From Embiotoca jacksoni (lineage: Eukaryota > Chordata > Actinopteri > Embiotocidae): a stretch of DNA of 64,000 nucleotides. Made by a program: the position numbers and the translations under genes. Under the pieces are notes generated by a model. It did not search any database. It saw only the letters and a program-made list of their open reading frames with translations, and was not told where the DNA came from. Shown piece after piece: positions 35,564 to 47,286 of this stretch (position 1 is the stretch's first letter; the number at the start of each line of letters is the position of its first letter). The stretch spans positions 8,641,656 through 8,705,655 of the forward strand of contig JAKOON010000018.1 of the NCBI GenBank assembly GCA_022577435.1, given 5' to 3'.

Positions 35564-36336
35564 GACCAGGAGAAAGTTCAAACCAAAAAAAAAAAAAAAA
35601 ATTTAAATTTATGATTTTTTTTTTCCGGTTTGAACAACAATAAAAATATTTGATTTGTAACTCATTAAAATCAGATTTGATGGGGCAAACCAAACAAAAA
35701 ACATCTGCTACTGAGCCTTCAAACTGGTTTCTGCAAAAGCCTTTTATAATGAAAGTTACTTCATAGACATTTGATTTACTCGAAGTTAATGTCAGAGGCG
35801 GGATGTTGAGCTGCTGAGGGACGATTTCTTCTACAAATGGTTCCGTTTGATTTAGTTTGTACAACGTTTGACCTGCGCTTTAAACACACCTGCTAGACGG
35901 GCTTTTCTAACCTTTAATGATCTCAGTGCCTCGAATACCTCACCTCAGTGCCATGGTTCCTTTCAACATGATGTTAATTATCATCGGGGCCCTTCAGGCA
36001 GGCATCCATAACAAATATTGAAATGTTTAAAATTTCACAGCCAAGGAACAATCAAACGACATATTCCAGACTTTTCTCTTTCTGTGCAGAGTCTGTGTGC
36101 TAAAGACAGAAAATGTTGAGTTTGATGGGTTAGTTCAGATTTATGATTTGGAAAATGCTGACCCTTGTGCAGGAGAAATAAACCTAGAAGTTCTATGCTT
36201 TGTTTTTCTGTCAACCACTAAGTACATCAAGGAAAGCAAACAGCTTTGTGTTGCACGTGCAGAGCAGACGTCCATGCCGGCAGTAAAGTGTTCATAAAAT
36301 AGAGAGAGAGTGTGTTTGCTCTCTCACAGCAACTGG

Positions 36337-36510
36337 TCAGATGGGTGAAAACTTGGCCAAGTCCTTCTTCTTTTCGCTGTACTGAGTGCTGAGTTGTCCC
36401 ACAGCCTTGGCGTGCTCCTCGTCCACCTCTTCCTTTAATCTCTGCTGCTCCTTCAGAAACTCTGCCCACTCCTCTTTCAGCTGCTCCATGTTAGCCTGCA
36501 GCTGGGAGCT
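36337..36510 (-). CDS. bloc1s5: bloc1s5 coding exon 5 (terminal)
   Basis: It encodes SSQLQANMEQLKEEWAEFLK, EQQRLKEEVDEEHAKAVGQL and STQYSEKKKDLAKFSPI, then TGA (36337-36339). It is predicted coiled coil. A second in-frame AG six bases further in (after SQ) could also act as acceptor and would remove two residues. Confidence 0.9.
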   Translation of the reverse strand, partial: SSQLQANMEQLKEEWAEFLKEQQRLKEEVDEEHAKAVGQLSTQYSEKKKDLAKFSPI

Positions 36511-38418
36511 CTGGGAGGACACACAAAGAGGAGAAGATCACAACAAAGTTAAAGCTGATCTGGTCTTGTGCTGTATATGAAGGGTCAGCACACAATGCCA
36601 ACAATGTAATCCTGCTGTCTGAGGCTATCACATAGTGTCCACCTGCTCTGCTCATACCTGTTGTGCCTCTAGCTCCCTCTGCTGGACCCTCTCTGCCATG
36701 TGCTTGGCAGCCTCCACTGGGACAGATGCAAAAAATACTCAACATATTAAAAGATTTCCACTTAGTCTTCACCATATACACAAAGATATACAAACATATT
36801 TTGACAAAATAATTTGTGTTAGTAGGCTACATATATTATTGACAATAGGCTAAATGAAACTATTGCTTGCCACATGACCTAATCATACATTAATGAATCC
36901 AAATATATTACAATTATATGAAACACAATGCAGAATTTTATGATATGAACGTTAACATAGATTAATATGCTTCAGTAAAAGCACTTCTATGAAGCTACTG
37001 TAGCTAAAAACCAATGAATCAGGCGCTGAACACAACTGCAAACAGACAACATAATACGTATATACACACATATCTTTCTTTAGCACAATGTACAAAAAAA
37101 AAATTAAAAAAAATAACAGGTTGCAGGTGTGATCCTGTGTGGGCTTACACCGTTTGATGATGTCAGTCAGCTGCCGGTTCATGTCTTCTATATTTGTTGG
37201 TTGTATTTGCTCATTTGCTTCCAGAACGTTTTTATTCAGGCTCTCCAGCAGCCGGCTCTCTCTGTGTCCCCGTTTCTCCTGAACAGCAGCAGAGAAAGTG
37301 AGTTTGAACAAAACAACAGCTGCATTATTTCATGTAGTGAGAAAAACTAAAAACCTGAGTGCCAACAGTAGAAATGAACAGATAACTTAAATGTGCAGTT
37401 CATTTACTTTCTGCCCACTGCAATAAGACTGTACAACAACTCACCTCTGGCAATATCCATCACACAACAATAACACCGTTGTCTGTTTTTCGTGTTTTTC
37501 TTGTTTGTTTAAATATTTAAAAAAAAACAACAACAACCTTGCACTATTGTTTAGTTAGTTTTAATTTAATTATTCTATCTTATTTTATTCTATTGTATAT
37601 ACTGTGCATTTTTATATTTAATATTTTTTACTGTTATTTTACTGTTTTCTTGTATCTATAAATGCTGCTGTAGTGAAGAAATTTCCCCTTGGGGATTAAT
37701 AAAGTAACTACCTACCTACCTACATGCAAAAAACATTATGATATAATCTATAAAATGATGTGTTTTTTTGTTTTGTTTTTGTTTATCTGCGAAACATCTC
37801 TCATGTCTGACTAGTCACATTTGTTTTTCCTTATTTTCACATTGTCAACTGTCTAATAATTCTTAAAAATCACTGCTGGCATTTGTTTTGTTTTTTTCTT
37901 CCTCTCCCTTTTCATGGATATTAAGGTTTTAGTTCAGCTCCAGCACAGCTGCCCTGGAGGTGTGCGGGTCAGTTCAGTAAAGGGCTTCAATCTCAGGCTC
38001 TCACTGTGACACCACGCTGCTGCCTTCATGTTTATCATAACACCACGGGTGGAGCTGTATGCACGGACCAGGTCCCATCACAATGTCCCATGAAGCACCT
38101 CAAACTCTCTGACGAAGTAGCGGATCTCTGCATTGATGATGGGTCTGTGGTCTAAGAGGCGGGACTGGACGTCACCCACATCTGCAGGATCAACACAAGA
38201 GTAGACAGGGGAAACAAACAGGATGGCAGAACTGTGTATTTGTACATAGAGTTTCTATACAAAGGCTTTTGAAAACATGTTCAGTAAAGTGAAGTCAAGG
38301 TAAGATCCTCATGTATATATGACAGTCCACTGACATGTTGATCTGTCTGTCCTTCATTAGATCTGTGAGAGTGGTCTTTGTGGTGCGGGTTTCACTCACC
38401 TTTAGCAATCTTGTCCAT
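36337..38418 (-). CDS. bloc1s5: bloc1s5 (muted), BLOC-1 complex subunit 5, complete
   Basis: A subunit of BLOC-1, the cytosolic eight-protein complex that sorts cargo from endosomes to lysosome-related organelles such as melanosomes and platelet granules. Five coding exons (38400-38418, 38099-38181, 37149-37278, 36658-36716, 36337-36510) total 465 nt, 154 residues. Recognition rests on SRLLDHRPIINAEIRYFVRE (human SRLLDHRPVIQGETRYFVKE), EKRGHRE, and the C-terminal EVDEEHAKA..QYSEKKKDLAKFSPI. The second half is rich in Glu, Gln and Lys heptads and should be coiled coil. The N-terminus is about 30 residues shorter than human; the ATG is the first after an in-frame TAA. At the exon 3 donor, the GTAAGC site rather than the overlapping GTGTAA keeps the frame and restores RLEAA (human RLQAA). 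Confidence 0.92.
36658..36716 (-). CDS. bloc1s5: bloc1s5 coding exon 4 (59 nt)
   Basis: It encodes (L)EAAKHMAERVQQRELEAQQ. The acceptor is CCCAG and the donor GTATGA. It is too short to show up in simple ORF scans. It aligns with human RLQAANDSVCRLQQREQE. Confidence 0.88.
37149..37278 (-). CDS. bloc1s5: bloc1s5 coding exon 3
   Basis: It encodes EKRGHRESRLLESLNKNVLE, ANEQIQPTNIEDMNRQL and TDIIKR plus one base. The acceptor is TTCAG and the donor GTAAGC. An overlapping upstream GTGTAA donor would shift the frame. Confidence 0.9.
37400..37725 (+). mobile_element. 3' end of a non-LTR retrotransposon (LINE) in bloc1s5 intron 2
   Basis: The stretch ends AAATTTCCCCTTGGGGATTA, ATAAAGTAA, then (CTAC)n at 37708-37723, the familiar 3' tail of a fish LINE with a tetranucleotide tail. 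Upstream, CTGCCCACTGCAATAAGACT and GTACAACAACTC look like the matching 3' UTR. It is inserted opposite to bloc1s5. Only the tail remains, as expected of 5' truncation during insertion. The family is not named. Confidence 0.65.
38099..38181 (-). CDS. bloc1s5: bloc1s5 coding exon 2
   Basis: It encodes (D)VGDVQSRLLDHRPIINAEI then RYFVREFE, the best conserved part of the protein. The acceptor is CTGCAG and the donor GTGCTT, a weak donor for this gene. Confidence 0.9.
38400..38418 (-). CDS. bloc1s5: bloc1s5 coding exon 1 (19 nt micro coding exon)
   Basis: It encodes only MDKIAK plus one base, with donor GTGAGT. The ATG at 38416-38418 is preceded in frame by TAA with no other ATG between. A longer N-terminus from another upstream exon cannot be ruled out, but the join MDKIAKDVGDV aligns well with human IKDLGEI. 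Confidence 0.8.
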
Positions 38419-38720
38419 GATTAAGAAACTCAAATCAACGTGGTTTTAGCAGCTAAGAAGAAGAAGTTATTTTCTTTGCGTGGAGAAGATAGTTAACTCA
38501 ACCAGCTGCAACATGCTCCAAATGTTAAACTAACGAAAGCGAAAGAGTTACTGAGCATGGCTGAACTGTCAGTCATTACAGTTGCCTGTTCATGAATGAT
38601 AATACATTTTAGCTACAGCTTGAAAACAGTGAGGGTCTTCTGATAATTGTTGTCAGGTGAATGGAAGTCAGCTGACTCACTACTTCCGGGTATGAGACTG
38701 TGGACTGAACCAAGTGGCTG
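38419..38720 (-). promoter_or_regulatory. bloc1s5 5' UTR and promoter region
   Basis: Sequence just upstream of the bloc1s5 ATG. A CTTCCGGG (ETS-type) site lies at about 38683-38690. There is no TATA box. The region is only weakly CpG-rich. It is placed by position; no transcription start can be read from the sequence. Confidence 0.35.
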
Positions 38721-41700
38721 AAAGAGGGGTGTTACACTGAGCTCGGTGCAAGTTCACACAATCCACACAGCTGGATCTTTTCTACCAGTTCACATGAAAT
38801 GATTTCTTCTCTGAGGTACAGCGTCGTCCTGTCTGTACGTTTTAAATGTCCACAAGCGTGTAGGAGAAAGATGTGTTGCGTGTGTGTGTTTTGCTCGACT
38901 TACGACAGCAGATGTCAGTGTTGCTCTTTGGTTAAAGAAACCAGCAGCACATCAGGCTTTTTCAAACTCCTTTCCTCACATGTCTGTTCAAGAGCCTCTC
39001 ATTTAGCCAATAATATCATATTTTTTCTTTTGCCATCATATGCAGCATTAACCCATTAATATTAACGTTAAGGTGACCCGGTTGTAAAAAGACACTTTCA
39101 TCTTTTTAGATTTAGTTCATTAAGTACACGCTCTAATAAGCTATTTACCCTCTTGGAAAACCTGCTGATTATCTGAACCAAATTTGATTTAACAATTTAT
39201 TAACATTTATAATAACTTTGATTTGGCCTGGTTGTGAAAAAAAGTCCTGAAGAGAATTTATTCTCCTCCAGCAGGACACTTTGGCCTATTTGATCTTTTT
39301 AGATGAAGTTCACTGGGTACACACTCTAATGAACTATTTACCCTCTTGGAAAACCTGCTGATTATCTGAACCAAATTTGATTTAACAACTTATTAACATT
39401 TATAAATATAGGCAAAAACATGTAAAACATGCATCCATTAATTGATCACCAGCATTTATAACTGTATTCTACTGTATTGTACTTAAAAACAAGGATACAT
39501 AGCAACCAGAGGGACTTTCCCCAACTTGGCAACCAAAAAGGTGCTCTTATTAAATCTGATTTAGAAAAAAAACAAACTACAAACAGTAGCTATAACTGAC
39601 AAGTAATTGTGAAGTGGTATGTTATGATGTTATCATGATATATTTCAATATCACATCTAATCTTTTTACAGGGAGTCAAGCACCCAGTTTAAATCTTTAG
39701 TGGCCTTGTTTTTGTGGTATAGGTCAGCTGTGACTCTTAAATGACATCATACTAAAAGAGATTCTTTGGGAAACAATCATTTCCCCTATAATGATTAAAA
39801 CATACTATTAATCCATCTGCTAGTCCTTGTGAGCATGTCAACAGATTTACAGTACATAGTATAATATGACAAGAGAGAAATACACATAAATCGTGACATT
39901 ACTCTAAATAATACACACTTATTGAAATGGGGAAAGCTGAATTTAGACTTTATTTAACAGTGACATGTATCAATATCTACAGTAAATATAGCAACAGGTT
40001 ACAATTTACTTTACTCATTATTGTTTTTGGGGAAATTGTCCTCACCCCACTCACCACAGGATGGCACCAAATCTCTCAGATTAGATTTTCTTTTCAAATC
40101 CAAGACTGATAAAGCACAAGTGCCTTAATTATCCTCCTGGTTTAGCAAATGCCTTTATTACACTTTATGAAATGCACATGTATTGGCATAAATGTATTAA
40201 CAAACACAACACTTTTGACAAGAGAAAAGTAATTCAGTCAGAGTGAGAAGAGGCATCGTTTGGGGCGAATGTTGCATATTAGTTGACAAAAGTTTGCTTG
40301 TGAGTCGCAAATTCATACGAGCTGTCAGGCTCAGTTTATGACAAAATCATTAAGACACCACTTCAGTCCCCCCACTGTCCACACTGTTTAGTAAAACACT
40401 TATTACATGCTCCATTAGTTTTGATTTGGGCCTATTAAAGAGATTAAATGATTGATCAACAGCTGAGGGATGAAAACAAGTCCTTCACTGCCGCCTCAGG
40501 TTTGTCTGAGAAGCTCGAGAGTATCTCTGACAAGAAAACATGTCAGAACCAGCACAGGCCTGTCTGACAGGATGCTGCATCCTGTTGTTTTGTTTATTCA
40601 TGACTCTGCAGGGTAAAATTAAAAACATTAAGATCAACTCTCAGAATGGTTTAGAGGCTCGTTAAAAGCAGCATTGATTAACATATTTATACCACAGAGA
40701 AGCATAAAGGCTTTTTTGTACTTTCAAACATAAGAAAGATTATAATTGCTTTATATTTTATTATATATTTTGTAACTGAATAAAACAAATTATAATTTAA
40801 TAAATTGAAAAGATTTGACAATAAAATACCAAAGGCAACAAAAAGAGTATTTAAAAATGGACTAGAAATATATTTATTATTAGCATAAATAATAGTCAAA
40901 TAAGCTCTGAAATACTTGTCAGAATTTCTCGAAAACCTCTCGACATTTTCATAATTTAGCATTTAATACAGCCTAATTGAGGTCTTGTGTGCTTAATTTG
41001 GGGTTTGTAATTAATTTCTGTAAATAACGTACTTTTATCATATATTTAAAGCAATATTCTGATTCCCAAGAGACAACAACCCCCCCCCCCCCAATCCTCC
41101 ACTACTAAAAACAAAAAACAAAAAAACTCCAAAACTTATCCAAAGTTGAGATTTTCTGCAGCATCAAAGAATGTGGCGAGCGAGACCAACATCAACATAA
41201 CGAGGAAATTTCTGTCCCTCGGCATCATTATCTGCAAGCGTTCAGATGTTGGGCTGCAGTTTTCATGCGAGAGCTCGTTGCACGACAGCAGATCATGTTT
41301 CTCTTCTCTGCATTTCTGTCTCACAGGTCTATTAAGTGAATTCTGCTTTTTATTTGACACCCCTGCGCAGAGCACAGAGCCTTTCTGGGACACTGTCCAA
41401 CATTGTCACTAAAAAGAACGGCAGTGTTCAAAATTACAGCTTTGTAAAACTTAAAATAAATCTGTCAGAATCTTTTTTTAATAATATATTTTTTCAGTAG
41501 CCATCATTTGAATTCTGCTCATATTTTAAGCCTTTTATAATGTGCATCATTTTCTTTCAGTTTATTATATATATATATATATATATATCAACATATATAT
41601 ATATTTCAGTTTAGTTAATTGCACATTAAATTCAGTTTACATCAGTTTTTTTTTAATTTTAGATACAATTCTTTATTAGTAATAACACTATAAATGCAAT

Positions 41701-41940
41701 TGATATAATTAAGTTGATTCTATTTTAAAGGAACTCTAAAAATGTATTAGATTAAACAATATTGTATTATATATATCAATATACATATTCTATACATGAA
41801 AGCCATACATCTCTATAAAATTTGTATTTGCTATTATTGTTTTTCTTTATTTATCCATTAGTTTGAATCTAAGATGACACTAAGTCAAGGATTTTTTTTT
41901 TAAATATATTTTTATGGTGAGTTAATATGGAATAAACATG
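38721..41940. other. Intergenic sequence, AT-rich
   Basis: No gene is seen. It contains the 193-bp tandem duplication (39065-39410), a run of about 12 C at about 41082-41092, and an AT dinucleotide run at 41568-41588. Confidence 0.55.
39065..39410 (+). repeat. Two-copy tandem duplication with a 193-bp period
   Basis: TCTTTTTAGATTTAGTTCAT at 39101 recurs as TCTTTTTAGATGAAGTTCAC at 39294. The following ~95 bases, including CCCTCTTGGAAAACCTGCTG and CCAAATTTGATTTAACAA, are almost identical. The upstream part (CCGGTTGTAAAAAGACACTT and CCTGGTTGTGAAAAAAAG) also corresponds, with extra bases in the second copy. Confidence 0.9.
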
Positions 41941-43634
41941 TTTATTTTTTCTTGTTGTCGAAGACAATATTTCTCCCTGATCTTTTTTTTTCTTCACGTT
42001 ATATTTGTACAGAGTATGTCGGACCAAAGCAGCAGTGTTTCGCCCCCTGTGAGTACATCCTCGCCAGTATCCAGATGATCTCCTGCAGCACTTCCACCAA
42101 CGGTGCTCCAGCTTTGCAGTGGGAGGTCTGTGAGTGTGGTTTACCAAACATGCCCACTGGCCCTCCACGCTCGCCCCGGTGACGCTCCTGCCTCTGTGTC
42201 TCTCTCCTCCCCGGCCCATCCACACTGCCCCTGCAACGACGGTGCTCACATTACCCACTGGGTATAATTATTCTGCATTTAGCTGCTCTCCATTCTCTCC
42301 CCCTCTAATGTTTTCTCTGTCTCCCTCTCTCTGTCTCTCAGCTTGGCTGGGGCTTGACACTGAGGTCCAGGCGGGAGGCCGCAGGGCCGCTGCTTTGTGT
42401 TCACAACACACTGAACGCCACTGACTGCAGCACGGCTCTGAACAGGTGGGGGGCGGTGATGGAAAAGGGAAAAGGGGAAGGGGAGGAGGGGGGGTGCTAC
42501 TCACTGGATGCCAAGGCCTCTGGGCTAGAGGGAAGATGGGGGTGGAGGAGGGTTGGTTGGAGAGGACCTGCTGCCCAGCAGCCCACCTACCTGCCTCTGC
42601 CCTTCTCTCTCTCCACATCCTCTTTCTTATTTCATTTAATGTCTCTCTCTCTCAGTCCCTGGACAGGAAGCAGGTCATTCTTCTGGGCGCCACCACTCTC
42701 TTGTCCCTCTGCCTGCTGGAGGCGGGATGCTTCAGAGCTGTCCACCACGGAGAGGAGGTGGTGGGGTGAAGGCAGAAAATAGAACGAGGTAGTCAGTAAA
42801 AAAAAAGAAAAAAGGAAGACTGAAGTGCAGCAGGAAGGTAAAGACCCAAATAAACACACTTAAGGCCCTTATGCAGAGTCACTTAACAAGTCACTGTGTA
42901 GTGTGACACTATCCCGCTGTCACGCTGTCCCACGGCCTGATGGGAAGACACAGTGGCGGAACATGGCTCACAGCCTGAGAATCAACATATGTGCTCATCA
43001 TCCTGCGCTTTTCAAGGAAGCAACGATCTTTTTCTCTTTTGCAGCAAAACAGAACAAAACCTTGTCAGATGCACGTTGCGCTGACTGCCTCTGCTCCTTC
43101 CAGCTGGAGATTGGCACTCAGGCATTCAGGGGGGAACTGGAAGTGTGTGTGCGTATGGGGGCAGACCAGTGTGTCGGCTGCGATTAGCATTTGCAGCGGG
43201 CCCCTGCTGCCATTTCGGGACTCGTCCCAGAGATTAACGGGAACTGCACTGTCATTTCTCCCATGGGGGGCTGTCCCCCTGTCCTCTCCCGTCCGAGCAC
43301 GGGGAGGGATCGCCTCTTTCTCCGAGAGGCAGCGTTGAACTCAACTGAGGGCAACAGGCTGGGGATGGGGGCTCCAGACCTGTTGAGGCGGAGCGTCCTG
43401 CAAAGTGCCCACAATCAAGGTGACAGATGTGGGGTGGAGGGAGCACTGGACAAAGATATCACTCCGTTTGTTGTGGGGAAAATCACTTTTCATGGCTGCG
43501 GCATTTCAAACACACACATGGAATGCAATAACTCATACACATGTATGAGGAGGAGTTGAGACTGTGAGGTTTAGGGGAGCAATCAACTTGAGCTCCACTT
43601 GATGGTTTTTGAAGTTTTGCTTCAGTTTGCGTGT

Positions 43635-43636
<2 letters not shown>
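41941..43636. other. Intergenic GC-rich segment
   Basis: It is GC-richer than its surroundings, with overlapping open frames on both strands but no recognisable protein domain or consistent splice structure. The part at 43150-43500 looks information-rich and could be a regulatory element, but that is a guess. Confidence 0.35.

Positions 43637-43729
<93 letters not shown>
43637..43729. repeat. (GT)n microsatellite
   Basis: About 46 GT units without interruption, one of the longest in the window. Confidence 0.98.
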
Positions 43730-43732
<3 letters not shown>

Positions 43733-43992
43733 GGTGATATTAGACGTGGGACAGAGCAGAGGAGAAAGGCAAGGAGTAGGAAAAAGGGGGTCTGCCCTGG
43801 GGTCACGCACACATGCGCGCAAACTCAAACACGCACTCATACGAACACACACACACAAACACTTCTCAGGCTGCTGTGGCATGTTTGGAGCAGTGCCTCG
43901 TCAGATTAGGGCCATGCTGGCTGTGTTTGATGGCCAACCTGGACAGACAGGGCCTGCCAGGCACAAACTGCTCAGGCACATGATGTCAGGGC

Positions 43993-43994
<2 letters not shown>

Positions 43995-44044
<50 letters not shown>
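43995..44044. repeat. (CA)n microsatellite
   Basis: About 25 CA units, 266 bp after the preceding GT tract and in opposite phase on the same strand, so the two could pair as an inverted repeat. Confidence 0.97.
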
Positions 44045-44052
<8 letters not shown>

Positions 44053-44509
44053 TCCCGCGCCAGACCAAAGAGACAGATGACACCCAGCATGAAGCTAAAG
44101 CCAAATCTGTAAGCATCCGCTGCGATCCAGCTGGCTAGCCCTAGGGTACCTGTCTCTGCGAAGTGGAATCAGCGTCACCCCCGTGAGCTGTCAAATTAGC
44201 TCACAGGGCTGGAAATGCTGAAGAGATTTGGCCCTTCGTTGTGGAAGAGCAAAAAGAGGGGGGGCGAAAGGGAGGGTGGTATTACATTTTTTTTTATTAA
44301 TTTATCCTCCTGTTGGGGAAAATGGTTAAACTTCCAACAACGTACATCAGGAAAGGTGGAAACATTAGTGTGAACCTGTGGAGGGGGGGCGAGCATCGTG
44401 ATGAAGATGCTGCTCCAACACCAACAAACACACATGCACGCTGATACTAGCAGATGCACATGCATGAAGATCGGTAAAAAGAACGTCGCTGCATGCACAC
44501 ACGCCTCGT

Positions 44510-44593
44510 GATTTGCGCACACACGCACGCACACACACACACACACGCACACGCACACACACACACACACACGCACACACACACACACACACA
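44510..44593. repeat. Interrupted (CA)n/(CGCA)n microsatellite
   Basis: CA runs broken by several CGCA units over about 80 bp. Confidence 0.95.
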
Positions 44594-45945
44594 TCCTGCA
44601 CGTATGCACCCTGCATGCTCATTCACACATGCAGGACACACTCACAAAGCCTCACATACATGGAGCCAGGGGCAAGTTTTCAATTACTGCCAGTGCTAAG
44701 CAGTCACCTGGGAAAGATGTACCATGTTTGAGTGGAAAGGCATTTCCACCAAGATTTTTTTTTTTTCTTTTTCTTTTTTTTATCTCCTCTTGTCCCAGTT
44801 GTTAGACAGCTGTGAATGTCAGGCACATGATCAGAAATGACATTAAACAAAACAGTAAATGTTTCCTCAGTGAAAATTTACATCACGGGGAAATTATCAG
44901 GGAAGGCCTGTTTGTAAAGTGAGATTTGTAGCAACTGTTGAACGTGTAAAAAAGGGGCCCGGTTGAAAAGCCTTGAGGATTAAGTTGTCAATTTAGTCCA
45001 AATGAGATCATACAGTTACTGTGAAATACTGGAAACAGAGTCAATTTACTTTGTAAGCAGTGCAGCAACACGACGGGAGGCCTCTCGCACAAAAATAACA
45101 TGAAACAGAGATAAAGACAAGAAACATATAAATGTAAGAAAGAATTAGAACAACTTTTTCAAGTCAGAGATGCTGCTCTGGTCACCTCATAACTAGGAAA
45201 TGTTTCATTAGCTTTATTATTCTTGACAATTACAGGAAGAAATCTGGAATTTAAGCTGATGTAACCCAATTAAACATTATAATTGTACTTTCATTTTCAC
45301 ATTGTCATCAAATGCCAAACAGTTTGAGCCGTCACAAAGACGAGTTTTACGTGCATTTTTAAATACTTTTTTCCAACAAATCTCACAGAGGAGAAGTTAT
45401 ATGATAAATCTGAGAGGAAAAAAAGTTGTTAGTATGTATGCCACCTCACTCATTTCCTCAAAAAAAGATTTTATTAAAACACAGACCTGCTGAAGAGGTG
45501 AGCACACAGTTCAACCATGAGGAAAATAAAGGGAAGATCAAGATTGCTCCAAAAGGATAATCTTCTTTTATGATTTATTATGATTTTTTAAATCATAAAT
45601 CTGAACCAGAGCTGTGCCCTGCTTAAAGATTAATTAGCACAAGAGAGGCCTTGCCCGACTCTTCCTTTATCACTGCAGCTCACTGCCTGCACACTAAACA
45701 TGGAGAAGGACAGCTCAGTCACGCCTAATAAATAAATAAATAAATAAATAAAAGATGGCTGCACAGTTTTAGCCAGGGTGAAATCCTTCTGGGACCAAAG
45801 TGTCCCTCCATACTGACATGCTAATAGCCACAGCGGGTTTTCTGTGAGTGAGGTGACACGGACAATAGTAAGGAGGTAAGGACTGCCAACAACAGCACTG
45901 CTCCCTGGTGTGTGTGACAACATGTGGACCAATGGAGAGTCTGTC

Positions 45946-45997
<52 letters not shown>

Positions 45998-47185
45998 TTG
46001 TGTGTTAGGGTGTAAGATGTAACCTGACAGGAGTTTAGCGCTGATGACCACCACGGCGAGAGATGGCAGCACCCCTCCTTCAGGGAGTTGCTGTCACTCT
46101 TCTATGTTTGTTTAAATGCGGGTGTGAGATTGTTCTTGCTGAGCTTCTTCAGGCTTAAAAAAAAGTCTCCTGAAAATAACACGTTCTCGATTTTATTTTG
46201 ATAATTTCAGATATTTATGTTTAGAAAAATGCTACAGACATCCTACATTCTTTTGGGAAACATGAAAGTGTTAAAGATGTGCAACTTTTATGTCATAAAT
46301 TAAAACAATATGAAGTAAGGTGTAGGATGAAGAGTATTATGTTTCTACATAATGTCTGTGTGGAATATGAGATATTATAGATGATACGATGTGGATTATG
46401 GTATGAAATTATATTAACAACTGAATAAAGTCCATCCAGTGACGAAGACTATGAGATGCAGTAGAAAGCAGTGATGGTGTTGTATCACCACTTTGGTTGA
46501 GACTGAAATATCTCTAAAATGAGAAAATGGATTTATATTGAATTTTGAATATGAACCCTACTGACTCCAGTAATCGAACCACTTTTCCTTTGGTACCATG
46601 ATGGGGCGGACGTTTTTGCTTTTTATCAAAATATCTCAACAGTTATTAAATGGACTGCATTGACATTTGGTGCAGACATTCATGGTGCACAGAAGATTAA
46701 TCTAAATGACTTTAGCTATATGTACAGCCTCATAGAGCTGCTAACAGAGCTGCAGACTTTGTGTTTTGTTTGGTCTCAAATTAGGTCCAGAATGAATTTA
46801 CACTCAGTTATCTGAGATGCTACAAAGAGGGTAAATAATGATTTTTCCAACCTTCCCCATCATGTATCTCTGATAGAATCAAATTGCACTGTATTACTCC
46901 AACCAAGTAATCAGGTGAAGTTGGAAACCTGCTTTGTGAGGGAGACTTGGCCAAGACTGCAGCATGCAAAGTTGTAGACAAACAATACAAAAGCAAACGA
47001 AAAATAAAACAGTGTTTACAAAAAAAGACAAAAATACTGAAATAAGGAAACATGTCTGCCTATCAATGCAGGGATGGACATGTCTTGTGGAGGTCAGTGT
47101 TCTGGATAAAAGTTCAGTTTAGTTCGACTGTGGCCACAAATTATTGCACAGCAACAATATGTTAAGTAAACATCACTAATACTGA
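44594..47185. other. Intergenic sequence
   Basis: No gene is seen. It holds an (AAAT)n run at about 45727-45752, a small ATGATTT/AAATCAT palindrome at about 45569-45600, and a TG tract at 45949-45995. Confidence 0.5.
45949..45995. repeat. (TG)n microsatellite
   Basis: About 23 TG units. Confidence 0.97.
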
Positions 47186-47286
47186 GTCCTCTCCTCTCCT
47201 CTCCTCTCCTCTCCTCTCCTCTCCTCTCCTCTCCTCTCCTCTCCTCTCCTCTCCTCTCCTCTCCTCTCCTCTCCTCTCCTCTCCTC
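47186..47286. repeat. (TCCTC)n pentanucleotide array, about 20 copies
   Basis: An essentially perfect pyrimidine-only pentamer repeat of 100 bp. Homopurine/homopyrimidine tracts of this length can adopt triplex (H-DNA) structure. Confidence 0.98.

Larger units (their letters stand above)
28683..36336. other. Intergenic sequence between txndc5 and bloc1s5
   Basis: No gene can be supported. The longest frame (minus strand, 33395-33895, 166 codons) has no recognisable domain and is most likely chance. A repeat relic is noted at 29320-29460. The lower-coordinate flank of bloc1s5 may include its 3' UTR. Confidence 0.5.

Noticed and set aside
41952..42182. Possible Cys-rich exon (CEYILASIQMISCS..CECG) after a pyrimidine tract and CAG
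   Set aside because: It looked like an exon with an acceptor, but no partner exon, donor or known domain could be found, and similar Cys-rich frames occur by chance.
43599..44138. 179-codon open frame on the + strand
   Set aside because: It runs through GT and CA microsatellites; the Cys-Val and Thr-His repeats are artefacts of dinucleotide tracts.
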